Made by a program: the position numbers and the translations under genes
Notes under the pieces: generated by a model
What the model was told of the DNA's origin: nothing
Database searches by the model: none
Seen by the model: the letters and a program-made list of their open reading frames with translations, nothing else
Part shown: piece after piece, positions 27,901 through 35,211 of the stretch
How the letters are laid out: the number at the start of each line of letters is the position of its first letter
Numbering within the stretch: the first letter of the stretch is position 1
Source: Paenibacillus plantarum
Lineage (GTDB): Bacteria; Bacillota; Bacilli; Paenibacillales; NBRC-103111
DNA: 64,000 nt
Direction: 5' to 3'
NCBI RefSeq assembly: GCF_013141695.1
Contig: NZ_WHNY01000067.1
Coordinates: 62,001-126,000 of the forward strand

Positions 27901-29124
27901 TCGGCTACCAAAATTATTGATGGAGGTTACGTTGTAGAAGCGGCTATAGCGCTGGATACGATTACTCCACAAGCTGGAACCGTGATAGGATTTGACTTCC
28001 AGGTTAACAATGATCAGGACGGAGGAAGCCGTGACAGCGTATTTTCTTGGAGCGATCCAACAGGGCAATCCTATCAGAATACTTCGAGATTCGGCGTTAT
28101 GAAGCTTGAGCAAGCGCAGCCTTCCGACCCGTCGAACTCGCAGACTTCCTCTTCCTCTGTCTCACCTCCAGTACTGGAAGGGTCAGTTAAGGTGCAAATA
28201 AATACAGGAGGCAAGGTAGAGAAGAATGGGGCGGCAGTTGACTTGCCGGCAGGAGCAATAGGCAGTGACATATACGTGAGCATTAAAATCCTGGGGGACA
28301 CTTCACAGTTGAAACCGGATCCGGATTTGAAGCTGGCTGGAGATGTGTACGAGATTATCAAGGACGTAGCAGGAACGTTCCAGAAACCAGTCACGATCAC
28401 CCTTCCGTTCAACACCAACATGTTGGATGATAAGCATGAACTGGCATTGTACTGGTACAACGAAGAAACCGGCAAATGGGTCAAGCTGGACGATATTAAG
28501 ATCGACCTGTTGAAAGGCACCGTTTCCGGCAGTGTGACGCATTTCACTAAGTTTGCCGTATTGGCGGCAGAAAAGTCCGCATCTGTTGAACTTCCAGCCT
28601 TGACCGATATTAGAGGACACTGGGCGGAAGCAGGTATCCAAGAACTTGTAAAATCAGGAGTAATCGATGGCTATCAAGACGGCACATTCCAGCCTGATTC
28701 AACCGTAACAAGAGCCGAGTTCGTATCCATGATTGTCAGAGCTCTTCATCTGAACGCTGTAGGCTCAACCGATTTCGCTGATACCGGCAGCCATTGGGCG
28801 AAGGAAGCCATTGCAAAAGCATCCTCACTGGGCATCGTAGTCGGCTTTGAGGATGGAACCTTCGGCCCGGATGACAACATCACCCGGGAACAAATGGCCG
28901 TAATCCTTGCACGTGCCGCACAGTTGGCACCTGCCAACAGCGACTTGGACTATAAGGATAGTGGAGACGTGTCCTCCTGGGCAGTAGGGCCGCTTGCGGC
29001 TTTGAACGCTAAAGGTGTGCTGAACGGCTACGAAGACGGTACGCTGAAGCCGAAGGCTTTCAGCACCCGTGCAGAAGCAGCGGTTATCATCATTAGGATT
29101 ATGGAAGCTCAAAAGGTACATTAA
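24916..29124 (+). CDS. Cell-surface modular GH10 xylanase with CBM, CBM9-like, ZU5-like and SLH domains
   Basis: A 1402-residue secreted endo-xylanase held on the S-layer. A signal peptide (to about residue 33, LMASAAG) is followed by two CBM22/CBM4_9-like modules (about 38-190 and 205-350), a GH10 catalytic domain (about 361-711), two CBM9-like modules (about 720-890 and 895-1070), a ZU5-like module (about 1090-1220) and three SLH repeats. The acid/base Glu501 is in VDVVNEVID and the nucleophile Glu608 in QITELDVSVY. ATG 24916 lies 6 bases after GAGGAGG; an ATG at 24910 touches the ribosome site. The plan matches the large cell-bound XynA1-type xylanases of Paenibacillus. It would release aldouronates at the surface for the 14839-18486 importer. 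It lacks cohesin and dockerin, unlike the GH3 enzymes nearby. Confidence 0.95.
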   Translation: MLVRKQLHVWMAIVLLFGMIAPQLLMPLMASAAGNTVVLSQSFEDDQTGGWVKVSWMGDGTIAVTSATASDGSKSLAMTNRAASNSSPLLDLTSYTQAGHTYDLSLKLKVGAGTDNFHIASNVDAASLTNKYPWLVGNTSVSSTDWSTFELKGYELPGDTKGFKIWVESDSASTTTEDLYIDEVQLTDVTPTAPIDPGAVDQTGIQSTFEDGQGNWVRRNGSGNIEISTADNHTTAGSKSLLTTVSEQYDGPLLNVLGKMSKGYKYNLSTWVKMAPGQSPTVLRLSVQSGDSTYTNVSSNATVTSDQWVHLTGAFTVAATPTVMNAYVEVANKYEDARSFYMDDFDLSYVGQVSGPKPIQTDIDPLKDIYADNFKVGAAVTGDQLTSDVHTLLDYHYSSLVAENATKPGSLEPTEGQWNWTEADKIAQYAKNHTMNFRLHTLAWHSQAAEWMFKDAQGQPLAATPENKQLVLDRLTTYIQTVARHYSSMEVPINAVDVVNEVIDPGQPDGMRKSEWYTLTGLDFIRTAFRVSRQELPDAKLYINDYSTQDPAKRDFLFNLVTKLKGEGVPIDGVGHQTHISIGGPSIEQISDSIRKFGEAGFDNQITELDVSVYTDNNSTSYDEPSLVKQGYRYKQLFQEFVRLDNEGKHAASNTQAYNPDGWISNVTIWGIADDHTWLDNQGATRKDAPFPFDVQYQAKYAYWGMIEAVKTLTPSHLPITAQTANTAKGTPANASDPVWNTVPALKTQQLGTLQAEVKTLWDEQNMYARVAVKDMTKSATDLIELFVDDNGIKKYTFARNDARMTEGTDGYVLQASIPMAGTLGKGVKFDVRATDKGINDGTEHGSNGVIVSWSDPRNTQDNDVLGYGILTYIDAVKVASASYGTPAIDGEMDSKWANAPVNTTDVMVEQHNNAVAKAQLRAMWDEHNLYVYAVVLDSNLSDANANAWEQDSMEIFVDQNNGKTDSYQGDDGQYRINFKNVKTVGGHATQNNYTSATKIIDGGYVVEAAIALDTITPQAGTVIGFDFQVNNDQDGGSRDSVFSWSDPTGQSYQNTSRFGVMKLEQAQPSDPSNSQTSSSSVSPPVLEGSVKVQINTGGKVEKNGAAVDLPAGAIGSDIYVSIKILGDTSQLKPDPDLKLAGDVYEIIKDVAGTFQKPVTITLPFNTNMLDDKHELALYWYNEETGKWVKLDDIKIDLLKGTVSGSVTHFTKFAVLAAEKSASVELPALTDIRGHWAEAGIQELVKSGVIDGYQDGTFQPDSTVTRAEFVSMIVRALHLNAVGSTDFADTGSHWAKEAIAKASSLGIVVGFEDGTFGPDDNITREQMAVILARAAQLAPANSDLDYKDSGDVSSWAVGPLAALNAKGVLNGYEDGTLKPKAFSTRAEAAVIIIRIMEAQKVH

Positions 29125-29189
29125 CATTACCAGAATGAATAAGGAAGGCTGTCCGCACATGGATGACATGTGCGGCTGCTTTGTTTTAG
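28170..29189 (+). repeat. Dispersed ~1-kb repeat, copy B (ZU5-SLH module plus terminator)
   Basis: This stretch matches 6690-7704 over the coding ZU5-SLH part and the terminator. The copies differ at scattered positions, many silent, so the module was duplicated and then diverged or is kept alike by conversion. Confidence 0.85.
29146..29189 (+). terminator. Rho-independent terminator
   Basis: CCGCACATG pairs with CATGTGCGG, followed by CTGCTTTGTTTTAG. It is the sister of the terminator at 7661-7704. Confidence 0.8.
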
Positions 29190-29249
29190 GGCTTTTAGTG
29201 AAGAATGGGGCTAACTGTAAAAAAATATCCGAAAGGAGAATAATGATCC

Positions 29250-30320
29250 ATGAGAAGTAAGAACGTGACGGCAGGGCCTGCCGAATATTTTAAGTCAGTT
29301 AATGATGAGCTTCAAGGTACGGTTCAGGAAGTTACCTATAAGGTAGGCAACTATATTGATTTGTCTCGACAGTTTGTAACAGATAGGAGCATCGACCCCG
29401 GTGAAGCAGGAAGAGAAACCATTGCGGGAGATGCCATATTGAAGAAATGCAACGTCTACTTGCCTGCGGGATATGACCCAACCGACTCCACAGTTAGATA
29501 TAATGTATTGTATTTGCTTCATGGCGTCGGTGGGGATCAAGATGAATGGTTTAGCAGTAACGGTAAGTCTGACGGGCGATTTATCATTTGCAATCTATTG
29601 GATAATCTTATTGTGAGCGGCGAAATGGATCCACTAATCGTCGTATTTCCCAACGGAAGAAGCGCGTACGACTGGACAGATAGCTCATTTAATACCGAAG
29701 GAACTAATATGCTGGGATTCTATTACTTTGATTATGAGCTGAGATACGATCTGATTCCATTTATAGAATCCAATTACAATACCTTCGCAGATATAACAGA
29801 CACCTCCCGTGAGGGAATTCTATATAGCCGCACTCGAAGAGCGATCGCTGGGCTTTCGATGGGGGGAATGCAAGCCCTGAATCTGATCCTCGGTGGTTAT
29901 CGGCATGATTCGACGCGAATCACAGGCACAGAGAGTCCCTGGAACAACGGGTTGGATAAGACTGTACTCGCGCCAGGCATGATAGATTTATTCGCTTATG
30001 TCGGTGCTTTTTCAAACGCTCCTACATCGAGTGATGGTACAACGCTTGGAGTCAGTCTTACGTCTTGCGAATATAATCTTCATTTGCTATATACTACCTG
30101 CGGCGATGCGGACGGAGTAGCAATTGGCAGCTATATAAAATCTATAGATGGGCTTATGCATCAATCGGAGAATCATCTTCATCATTTTTTTCAAATTCTG
30201 ATTAAGGATGGTTTTCATGATTTCCATGTTTGGAATAACGGTGCCTACAATTTTAGTCGATTGATATTCGGAAATTGTGACGATCTTGGAAGGCCCCATG
30301 TTAGGAGTAAAACAATTTAA
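29250..30320 (+). CDS. Esterase of the CE1/esterase-D type, possibly feruloyl or acetyl-xylan esterase
   Basis: A 356-residue alpha/beta hydrolase without a clear signal peptide. It shows YLLHGVGGDQDEWF (oxyanion region), the nucleophile elbow GLSMGG with Ser203, a likely acid in TCGDADG and a likely His in DGFHDFHVW. This is the esterase-D/CE1 arrangement found in xylan side-chain esterases. GAAAGGAG lies 11 bases before ATG. It comes just after the surface xylanase and its terminator. The lack of a signal peptide suggests it works on imported esterified oligosaccharides. The acyl group removed cannot be read from sequence. Confidence 0.82.
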   Translation: MRSKNVTAGPAEYFKSVNDELQGTVQEVTYKVGNYIDLSRQFVTDRSIDPGEAGRETIAGDAILKKCNVYLPAGYDPTDSTVRYNVLYLLHGVGGDQDEWFSSNGKSDGRFIICNLLDNLIVSGEMDPLIVVFPNGRSAYDWTDSSFNTEGTNMLGFYYFDYELRYDLIPFIESNYNTFADITDTSREGILYSRTRRAIAGLSMGGMQALNLILGGYRHDSTRITGTESPWNNGLDKTVLAPGMIDLFAYVGAFSNAPTSSDGTTLGVSLTSCEYNLHLLYTTCGDADGVAIGSYIKSIDGLMHQSENHLHHFFQILIKDGFHDFHVWNNGAYNFSRLIFGNCDDLGRPHVRSKTI

Positions 30321-30473
30321 TATTTTTGGCGAGACTTGATAGCACCAGAATACGATATATCGATTTTTCATAAAACATATCGCCTTTTAACATTTACATT
30401 CGAGTTTGTCAAGCCTATGATTAATTTATCAAAATGTTTAACACAACTCATGTATGAAAAGGAGTTTTAATGT

Positions 30474-30854
30474 ATGAAAAAAACAGATTTTATCGAAAAC
30501 AAGTCACAAGCGTATGAGACTCGTCAAAATTGCCATGGTGGCACAGGTCCTTTTCAATTAAAGGATATTATTAAAACGGTTGCATCGAGCGATAGGCAGT
30601 ACATCAAATTCATTCATGATGATATAATCCCGCCAGGTTCTACCTTCGGCTATCACCAACATAACAGCGATGTTCCCATGGAAGAGTGGTATTACTGCAT
30701 TTCTGGACACGGAATCATGGAGCTTGATGGTAACCAATACGAGATGTCGGCCGGCGATATAAGCGTCTGCCGTGCAACCGGTAGTCACGGTCTTATTAAC
30801 AACGGTCCAGAGGATTTAAGAATTATCGTGATCTATGCTTCTGAAATAAAATAA
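30474..30854 (+). CDS. Cupin-domain protein
   Basis: A 126-residue single-domain cupin, with metal-binding pattern GYHQHNSDVPMEEWYYCISGHG and a second motif near GDISVCRATGSHGLIN. Such small cupins are sugar isomerases, dioxygenases or sensors; the role here is unknown. AAGGAG lies 9 bases before ATG. The oxidoreductase gene begins 14 bases after the stop, so they are likely one operon and may act on the same sugar. Confidence 0.8.
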   Translation: MKKTDFIENKSQAYETRQNCHGGTGPFQLKDIIKTVASSDRQYIKFIHDDIIPPGSTFGYHQHNSDVPMEEWYYCISGHGIMELDGNQYEMSAGDISVCRATGSHGLINNGPEDLRIIVIYASEIK

Positions 30855-30868
30855 CGGGGGGGATAAGA

Positions 30869-31921
30869 TTGAGTAACAGAAAACTTAAAGTAGGTGTTGT
30901 CGGATTAACTGTAGGAGCAAGTCATGTTAAAGACTACGCTAGCAGCGACACCGTGAAAGAAATTGTGTTGTGCGACGTTGATGAATCAAGATTGAAAGAG
31001 ATAGGCTATAAGTATAACATTATAAAAAAATATACGGATTTCGATAAGATGCTGAAAGAGGAAAATTTGGATGCGATTAGCCTCTCAGTTCCTAATTTCT
31101 TGCATATGAGGCTTTCCATTCAGGCGATGGAAGCGGGCGTACATGTGCTGTGTGAAAAGCCTATGGCGAGAAATGCGGCAGAGGCGAGAAAAATGCTTGA
31201 AGCCGCTCAAAAGCACAACAAGAAGTTGATGATCAATTTCAATCAACGTTTTCTACACGAATGCCAAACGTTAAAATCCGTGATCGACGAAGGCAAGCTC
31301 GGCGATATCTATTATGTGCGGACGCTGTGGCAACGAAGACGAGGGGTGCCATGGTGGTATCCACTTTCATCTGGAAAAGAAGTATGCGGCGGTGGAGCTC
31401 TTATTGATCTTGGCGTCCATGTGCTTGACCGTGCAATGTGGTTTTGCGGGTATCCAGATCCGGATTGGGTACTAGGAAACACGTTTTGCAAGGTCTCCAA
31501 GGACGAGGCTGCACGCAAAGGCATTCAGAATTTCGAGCTTGAAGACATGGGGGTAGCTATGTTTCGTATGAAGGGTGGGGTTATGCTTGAATTGGAAGCA
31601 TCCTGGGCCAGCAACCGAGAGAACGAGGTGATTACAACACGGATCTATGGCTCCAAGGGTGGCGCGGTCTTGCATAGAGTAGTTGGAGATGGGAATGCTG
31701 CGAGCAATAAATTGTTTTTGGAAATCGGTGGGGAAGTCCAAGACATTCCTTTAGATGATAAGATCATTTCAAAAATGCCGAATGTTCGGCAAGCGTTTTT
31801 GGATGCCATTGTCAATGATGAAGAGGTACCTTGCACGCCTCAACAGGGACTTAAAATCACACAAATGTTAGATATGGTTTACTTGAGCGCTGAAAATGGC
31901 ACGCCCGTCCAATTTGAATGA
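30869..31921 (+). CDS. Gfo/Idh/MocA-family oxidoreductase
   Basis: A 350-residue NAD(P)-dependent sugar dehydrogenase-like protein. The N-terminal Rossmann fold opens with KVGVVGLTVGASHVKDY, an atypical glycine loop. The family motif CEKPMA is present (LCEKPMARNAAEARKML), and the C-terminal half has GGGALIDLGVHVLDRAMW with the usual Asp and His. The start is TTG preceded by GGGGGGATAAGA. It follows the cupin gene closely. Substrate unknown; in this setting a uronic acid or sugar derivative is plausible. Confidence 0.88.
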   Translation: MSNRKLKVGVVGLTVGASHVKDYASSDTVKEIVLCDVDESRLKEIGYKYNIIKKYTDFDKMLKEENLDAISLSVPNFLHMRLSIQAMEAGVHVLCEKPMARNAAEARKMLEAAQKHNKKLMINFNQRFLHECQTLKSVIDEGKLGDIYYVRTLWQRRRGVPWWYPLSSGKEVCGGGALIDLGVHVLDRAMWFCGYPDPDWVLGNTFCKVSKDEAARKGIQNFELEDMGVAMFRMKGGVMLELEASWASNRENEVITTRIYGSKGGAVLHRVVGDGNAASNKLFLEIGGEVQDIPLDDKIISKMPNVRQAFLDAIVNDEEVPCTPQQGLKITQMLDMVYLSAENGTPVQFE

Positions 31922-31938
31922 TGGACTGAAAAAGCATT

Positions 31939-32679
31939 TCAATTACGAAATCTGCTTGGAGACATTCCTGTTTTTGACTGAAAAAAACGAGAAAAATTAT
32001 AGATATCCGAAAAGCCGCAACTGCTCGCAATGTCCGTGATACTGAGAGTAGACATGCGTAACAGAGTCTTGGCAGTATCCAGTCTGCAGTTCTGCAGATA
32101 GGCGTAGGGCGTAACACCACGTTCCTGTTTAAAAATGCGAATAAAATGATCTGTCGTAAGAGAAAAGTTCTGTGCAAGTTCGCTCATATCATATTGCTGC
32201 TGCGGGTGTTGTTGAAACATACGGCATAGCTCATTCATTTTTATTGTATATGCTCCGGTTAATGTTGGCGTTACATGTTGATATTCCGTAATAAGAGCTT
32301 GTAGCCATACTTCCATTTGCATTATGTTATTACTCTCTTCTGCTAAACGAAAGCGATTGAAAAGCTCAAGTACAAAATGATATTGATCAAAATGACGATG
32401 CTCAGGCAAGTCACACAAGATATCCGGATTTTGCAATGTGAAATCTATGTAACGTACATCAAGACTGGTATGTTCACTTTGATAGGCGTCGACCTCGTTC
32501 TGATAATTGATAAAAAAAACATCGCCTATGCTTAATTTGTAGGAGTTCTTGCCTAGCCTGATTTGACCTTCTCCGCCCCAAATACTCCACAAGGTAAACC
32601 CTGGATGACAACCGACGGGAACATGCCATTTCCATTCTGGAACGCAGTGTTTCCCGTTATGCATTGATAGTATGTCCAT
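31939..32679 (-). CDS. AraC-family transcription regulator
   Basis: A 246-residue regulator with an N-terminal cupin-like sensing domain (WSIWGGEGQIRLG ... LSIGDVFFINYQ) and a C-terminal AraC DNA-binding domain (MSELAQNFSLTTDHFIRIFK, IASSCGFSDIYNFSRFFQSKTGMSP). The ATG at 32679 is chosen because TTGGAG lies 7 bases upstream; the longer frame from a TTG at 32748 has no ribosome site. It converges on the oxidoreductase gene with 17 bases between. It may control the cupin/oxidoreductase pair or the MFS gene; no operator was identified. Confidence 0.88.
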   Translation of the reverse strand: MDILSMHNGKHCVPEWKWHVPVGCHPGFTLWSIWGGEGQIRLGKNSYKLSIGDVFFINYQNEVDAYQSEHTSLDVRYIDFTLQNPDILCDLPEHRHFDQYHFVLELFNRFRLAEESNNIMQMEVWLQALITEYQHVTPTLTGAYTIKMNELCRMFQQHPQQQYDMSELAQNFSLTTDHFIRIFKQERGVTPYAYLQNCRLDTAKTLLRMSTLSITDIASSCGFSDIYNFSRFFQSKTGMSPSRFRN

Positions 32680-32748
32680 ATAATCACTCCAATTAAAAGG
32701 TATCGATTTTTCATAAAAAATTATTTCATTTATATCCCAATTAGTCAA

Positions 32749-33186
32749 GTCAAATGCTGGGTTGGATTGATAAGCTGCAATGTCTCGTCATCCCATTCTT
32801 CTTCGGCTCAGTGTTCACCGCGGTAAACGGTTTTTTTTTGTTTATTAAGGGGAAGACACTTATTATTAATAGATCGCTTCTATTTATCATCATTAGCTTA
32901 ACCATCAAGCTATTTACAGTATTATTTGTTTTTTATACATGAAAATAACAGCGTTAAACAGCTAAATAAATCAATGTATTTGATAATACAGCAAAAACGA
33001 TTGAAGAAAAGCTTGAAACAGCATATAATCACATTACAGCGATACTCAATGATCTACGCTCTAATGATTATTTGTATCCAAATAATTGATAATGATCTCA
33101 AGCTTTTACATGACGATTGGGAGAGATTCTTATTACATGAAATGTGATATGTGAGCCTTTACTGGAATGAATCGTTCGTGTATAGC
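32749..33186. other. Gene-poor AT-rich spacer with a possible gene remnant
   Basis: No gene with a ribosome site was found here. On the + strand, 32973-33089 reads as a protein-like, Glu/Lys-rich helical stretch (TIEEKLETAYNHITAILND) ending in a stop, with a stop just upstream and no start codon. It may be the tail of a lost gene. The promoter of the MFS gene must lie in the last part. Confidence 0.4.
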
Positions 33187-33200
33187 ATTAAGGAGAGAGT

Positions 33201-34460
33201 ATGAACGTTCAAATGTCTATGATACAAAAAGATACGCAGCGTCCTGTGGTGATTATTTCCATCATTACGGCACTCTGTCTTCTGGGAGACTCGATGCTCT
33301 ATATCGTTCTTCCAATTTATTGGAAGGAAGTCGGCCTGAACGCCTTATGGGAGGTAGGGGTTCTCTTATCCATAAATCGACTCGTAAGACTGCCAATGAC
33401 ACCGCTTATTGGTTTACTCTACCGAAAGATATCATTGCGTAAAGGTCTTATCTTTGCTGTTATACTTGCAGTGGTTACAACGATTGGTTATGGCGTCTTT
33501 AAGGGATTTCTGATGTGGCTCATTCTTCGCAGTATATGGGGGATTGCATGGTCCTTCCTTAGAATGGGTGGCTATTTAAGTGTAATTAACTACTCGGACA
33601 AATCGAATCGCGGCCTGCTCATGGGACGATATAATGGCATATCTCGTTTAGGCAGTCTAGTGGGTATGCTCGTCGGAGGCGTACTTGTTCCACTCTTCGG
33701 AATACAAACTGTTTCCATCGCGTTTGGTTTGTTGATTATCGCAGGTATTCCATTTGTTTCTATTTACGTTGCAAATACGAAAGTGAACGATAGTAAGGAT
33801 GCCGAAGTCCAAGAAAAACGGATAAAGCAGCAGGTGATCTGGACAAAACCTGTAATGAAAATAATTAGTACTAGTCTTATCGTAAATTTGATGATAGCCA
33901 TATTAAGTGCAACAGTAAGTTTGTTAATTGATACAAATTATTCAAAGCCGCTAATGTTCATGGGGTTCGTTGTTACGAGCACGATGTTATCTGGCTTACT
34001 ACAAGCGGCCCGATGGGCGTGGGAACCGTTTCTTGCCACATGGGTTGGTTATAGATCAGATGGACCGAGAGGGCGAATACCTATATTCATCCTGGTACTC
34101 ATAGGATCTGCGATTGGATATGCCTTAGTTCCATGGCATTTTCCGATCTATGTCTGGTGTGGAATTATTTTATTCATCTTTGCGAACAGTACGGCTCTTT
34201 CAACTTTAATGGACGCAATGGCATCCGATGTCGCCCGGCATTCATCTGTAGTAACCGTGATGACCGTGTACTCGGTTGCGGCTGATGTTGGCTCAGCATT
34301 AGGCCCAATGCTGATCTACTTATTAATGAATTTGTCTCATGGTATGATATATATGTATATAGGAAGCGCACTTACCTTTTTGCTGCTTGCTCTATGGCAA
34401 CGGCCGAATTTAATTGCCAAATTCATGATATTTACAAGTGGAAAATCGGTCCGCAGGTAA
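33201..34460 (+). CDS. MFS transporter
   Basis: A 419-residue major facilitator with about twelve hydrophobic segments, two halves joined by a basic/acidic loop (NDSKDAEVQEKRIKQQ near the middle). The loop after helix 2 (LYRKISLRKGLIF) resembles the GxxxDRxGRR region but is degenerate. AAGGAGAG lies before ATG. No enzyme partner is adjacent. Substrate could be a sugar or a small drug-like molecule; sequence alone does not tell. Confidence 0.82.
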   Translation: MNVQMSMIQKDTQRPVVIISIITALCLLGDSMLYIVLPIYWKEVGLNALWEVGVLLSINRLVRLPMTPLIGLLYRKISLRKGLIFAVILAVVTTIGYGVFKGFLMWLILRSIWGIAWSFLRMGGYLSVINYSDKSNRGLLMGRYNGISRLGSLVGMLVGGVLVPLFGIQTVSIAFGLLIIAGIPFVSIYVANTKVNDSKDAEVQEKRIKQQVIWTKPVMKIISTSLIVNLMIAILSATVSLLIDTNYSKPLMFMGFVVTSTMLSGLLQAARWAWEPFLATWVGYRSDGPRGRIPIFILVLIGSAIGYALVPWHFPIYVWCGIILFIFANSTALSTLMDAMASDVARHSSVVTVMTVYSVAADVGSALGPMLIYLLMNLSHGMIYMYIGSALTFLLLALWQRPNLIAKFMIFTSGKSVRR

Positions 34461-34484
34461 TCAGACTGTATAACCCCAATAGAT

Positions 34485-34526
34485 GCTGTCTCAAAAGGTC
34501 TAATAAACCTAAGAGGCAGCTTTTTC
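34485..34526 (+). terminator. Rho-independent terminator
   Basis: GCTGTCTC pairs with GAGGCAGC (one G-T pair), with inner GGT/ACC, followed by TTTTT. It ends the MFS gene. Confidence 0.75.
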
Positions 34527-34546
34527 GTTTGTGGTTGGTGAAAGAA

Positions 34547-34708
34547 AGGACAGTTATCACAGATGGCGGAGTTACCGTAGATGTAGATTGGCAGAATGGA
34601 AGAGTACGGGAAGTCCATTTAGTCTCGGATCATGGGGGATGTATACTGTCAGATGAGATTGCATTACCAGCATCCAGCAAAGTTTCTATGAAAGTTTTGA
34701 AGGAATGA
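34547..34708 (+). pseudogene. Remnant of a glycoside hydrolase C-terminus (GH95-like)
   Basis: The last 50 or so codons before the stop at 34708 read TDGGVTVDVDWQNGRVREV and then a short beta-rich tail. This pattern of a Gly-Gly, alternating V/D and WxxGxV is typical of the C-terminal beta-domain of GH95-type fucosidases and relatives. No catalytic part is present, and the stretch sits directly behind the terminator of another gene. It looks like the 3' stump of a deleted enzyme gene. Family assignment is tentative. Confidence 0.5.
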
Positions 34709-34853
34709 CATATGAACATCTGATAGGAGAGGGTTGTTTTAGGTTTCAAAGGAAATGAAATGGAGATGATTTCGTATTTAAAACGCTTTAAAGAAAAAAG
34801 GTTTTATGGTTTGAAAACTCAAGGTTAGAAAGGTTATCTGAGGGAACAATCGG

Positions 34854-34880
34854 AGCATCATCCATAGATGGTGCTTTTTT
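34854..34880 (+). terminator. Rho-independent terminator
   Basis: AGCATCATC pairs with GATGGTGCT (one G-T pair), followed by TTTTTT. It sits 146 bases after the stop of the GH95-like remnant and probably served that lost gene. The rest of 34709-35211 shows no gene. Confidence 0.7.
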
Positions 34881-35089
34881 CTCATCTTTCTTCCAGTTCC
34901 TCTTTCAGTTTCCCGGTAAACGTTGATAATCCGTGCAAAACGTATTGTAGTAAGTTGATAGGTGACAATTTTCAGAAAAAATAATTCAGCATTTGCAAAA
35001 ATTGTTGAATGTTTAAGTGAAAAGTTTATCGTATGATTAAAAAATTAGAAAAATTTCCATGAAAAGGCGACGAAGTGAAATTAATCTTG

Positions 35090-35122
35090 AAAAGATATTG
35101 ATTAAAGCTAAAAAAATATTGA
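35090..35122 (+). promoter_or_regulatory. Phased direct repeats, probable YesN operator of the third two-component operon
   Basis: AAAAGATATTGA at 35090-35101 and AAAAAATATTGA at 35111-35122 are 21 bases apart, two turns of the helix, followed by ATTCC. A weaker relative (AAAAATTGTTGA) lies at 34997-35008. The same paired boxes, 21 bases apart, occur at 38735-38767 before the third importer. AraC-type regulators bind such direct repeats. Confidence 0.7.
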
Positions 35123-35211
35123 ATTCCTCATTTATCTATGTCCCTATATATTCATTTTATAGACAACCTACACACCAATCAAATATCTGATCAAACTATG
35201 GAGGGGTTACC

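Noticed and set aside
32754..32942. 62-codon hydrophobic frame
   Set aside because: No ribosome site, overlaps the promoter area of the divergent AraC gene, and hydrophobicity follows from T-rich DNA.
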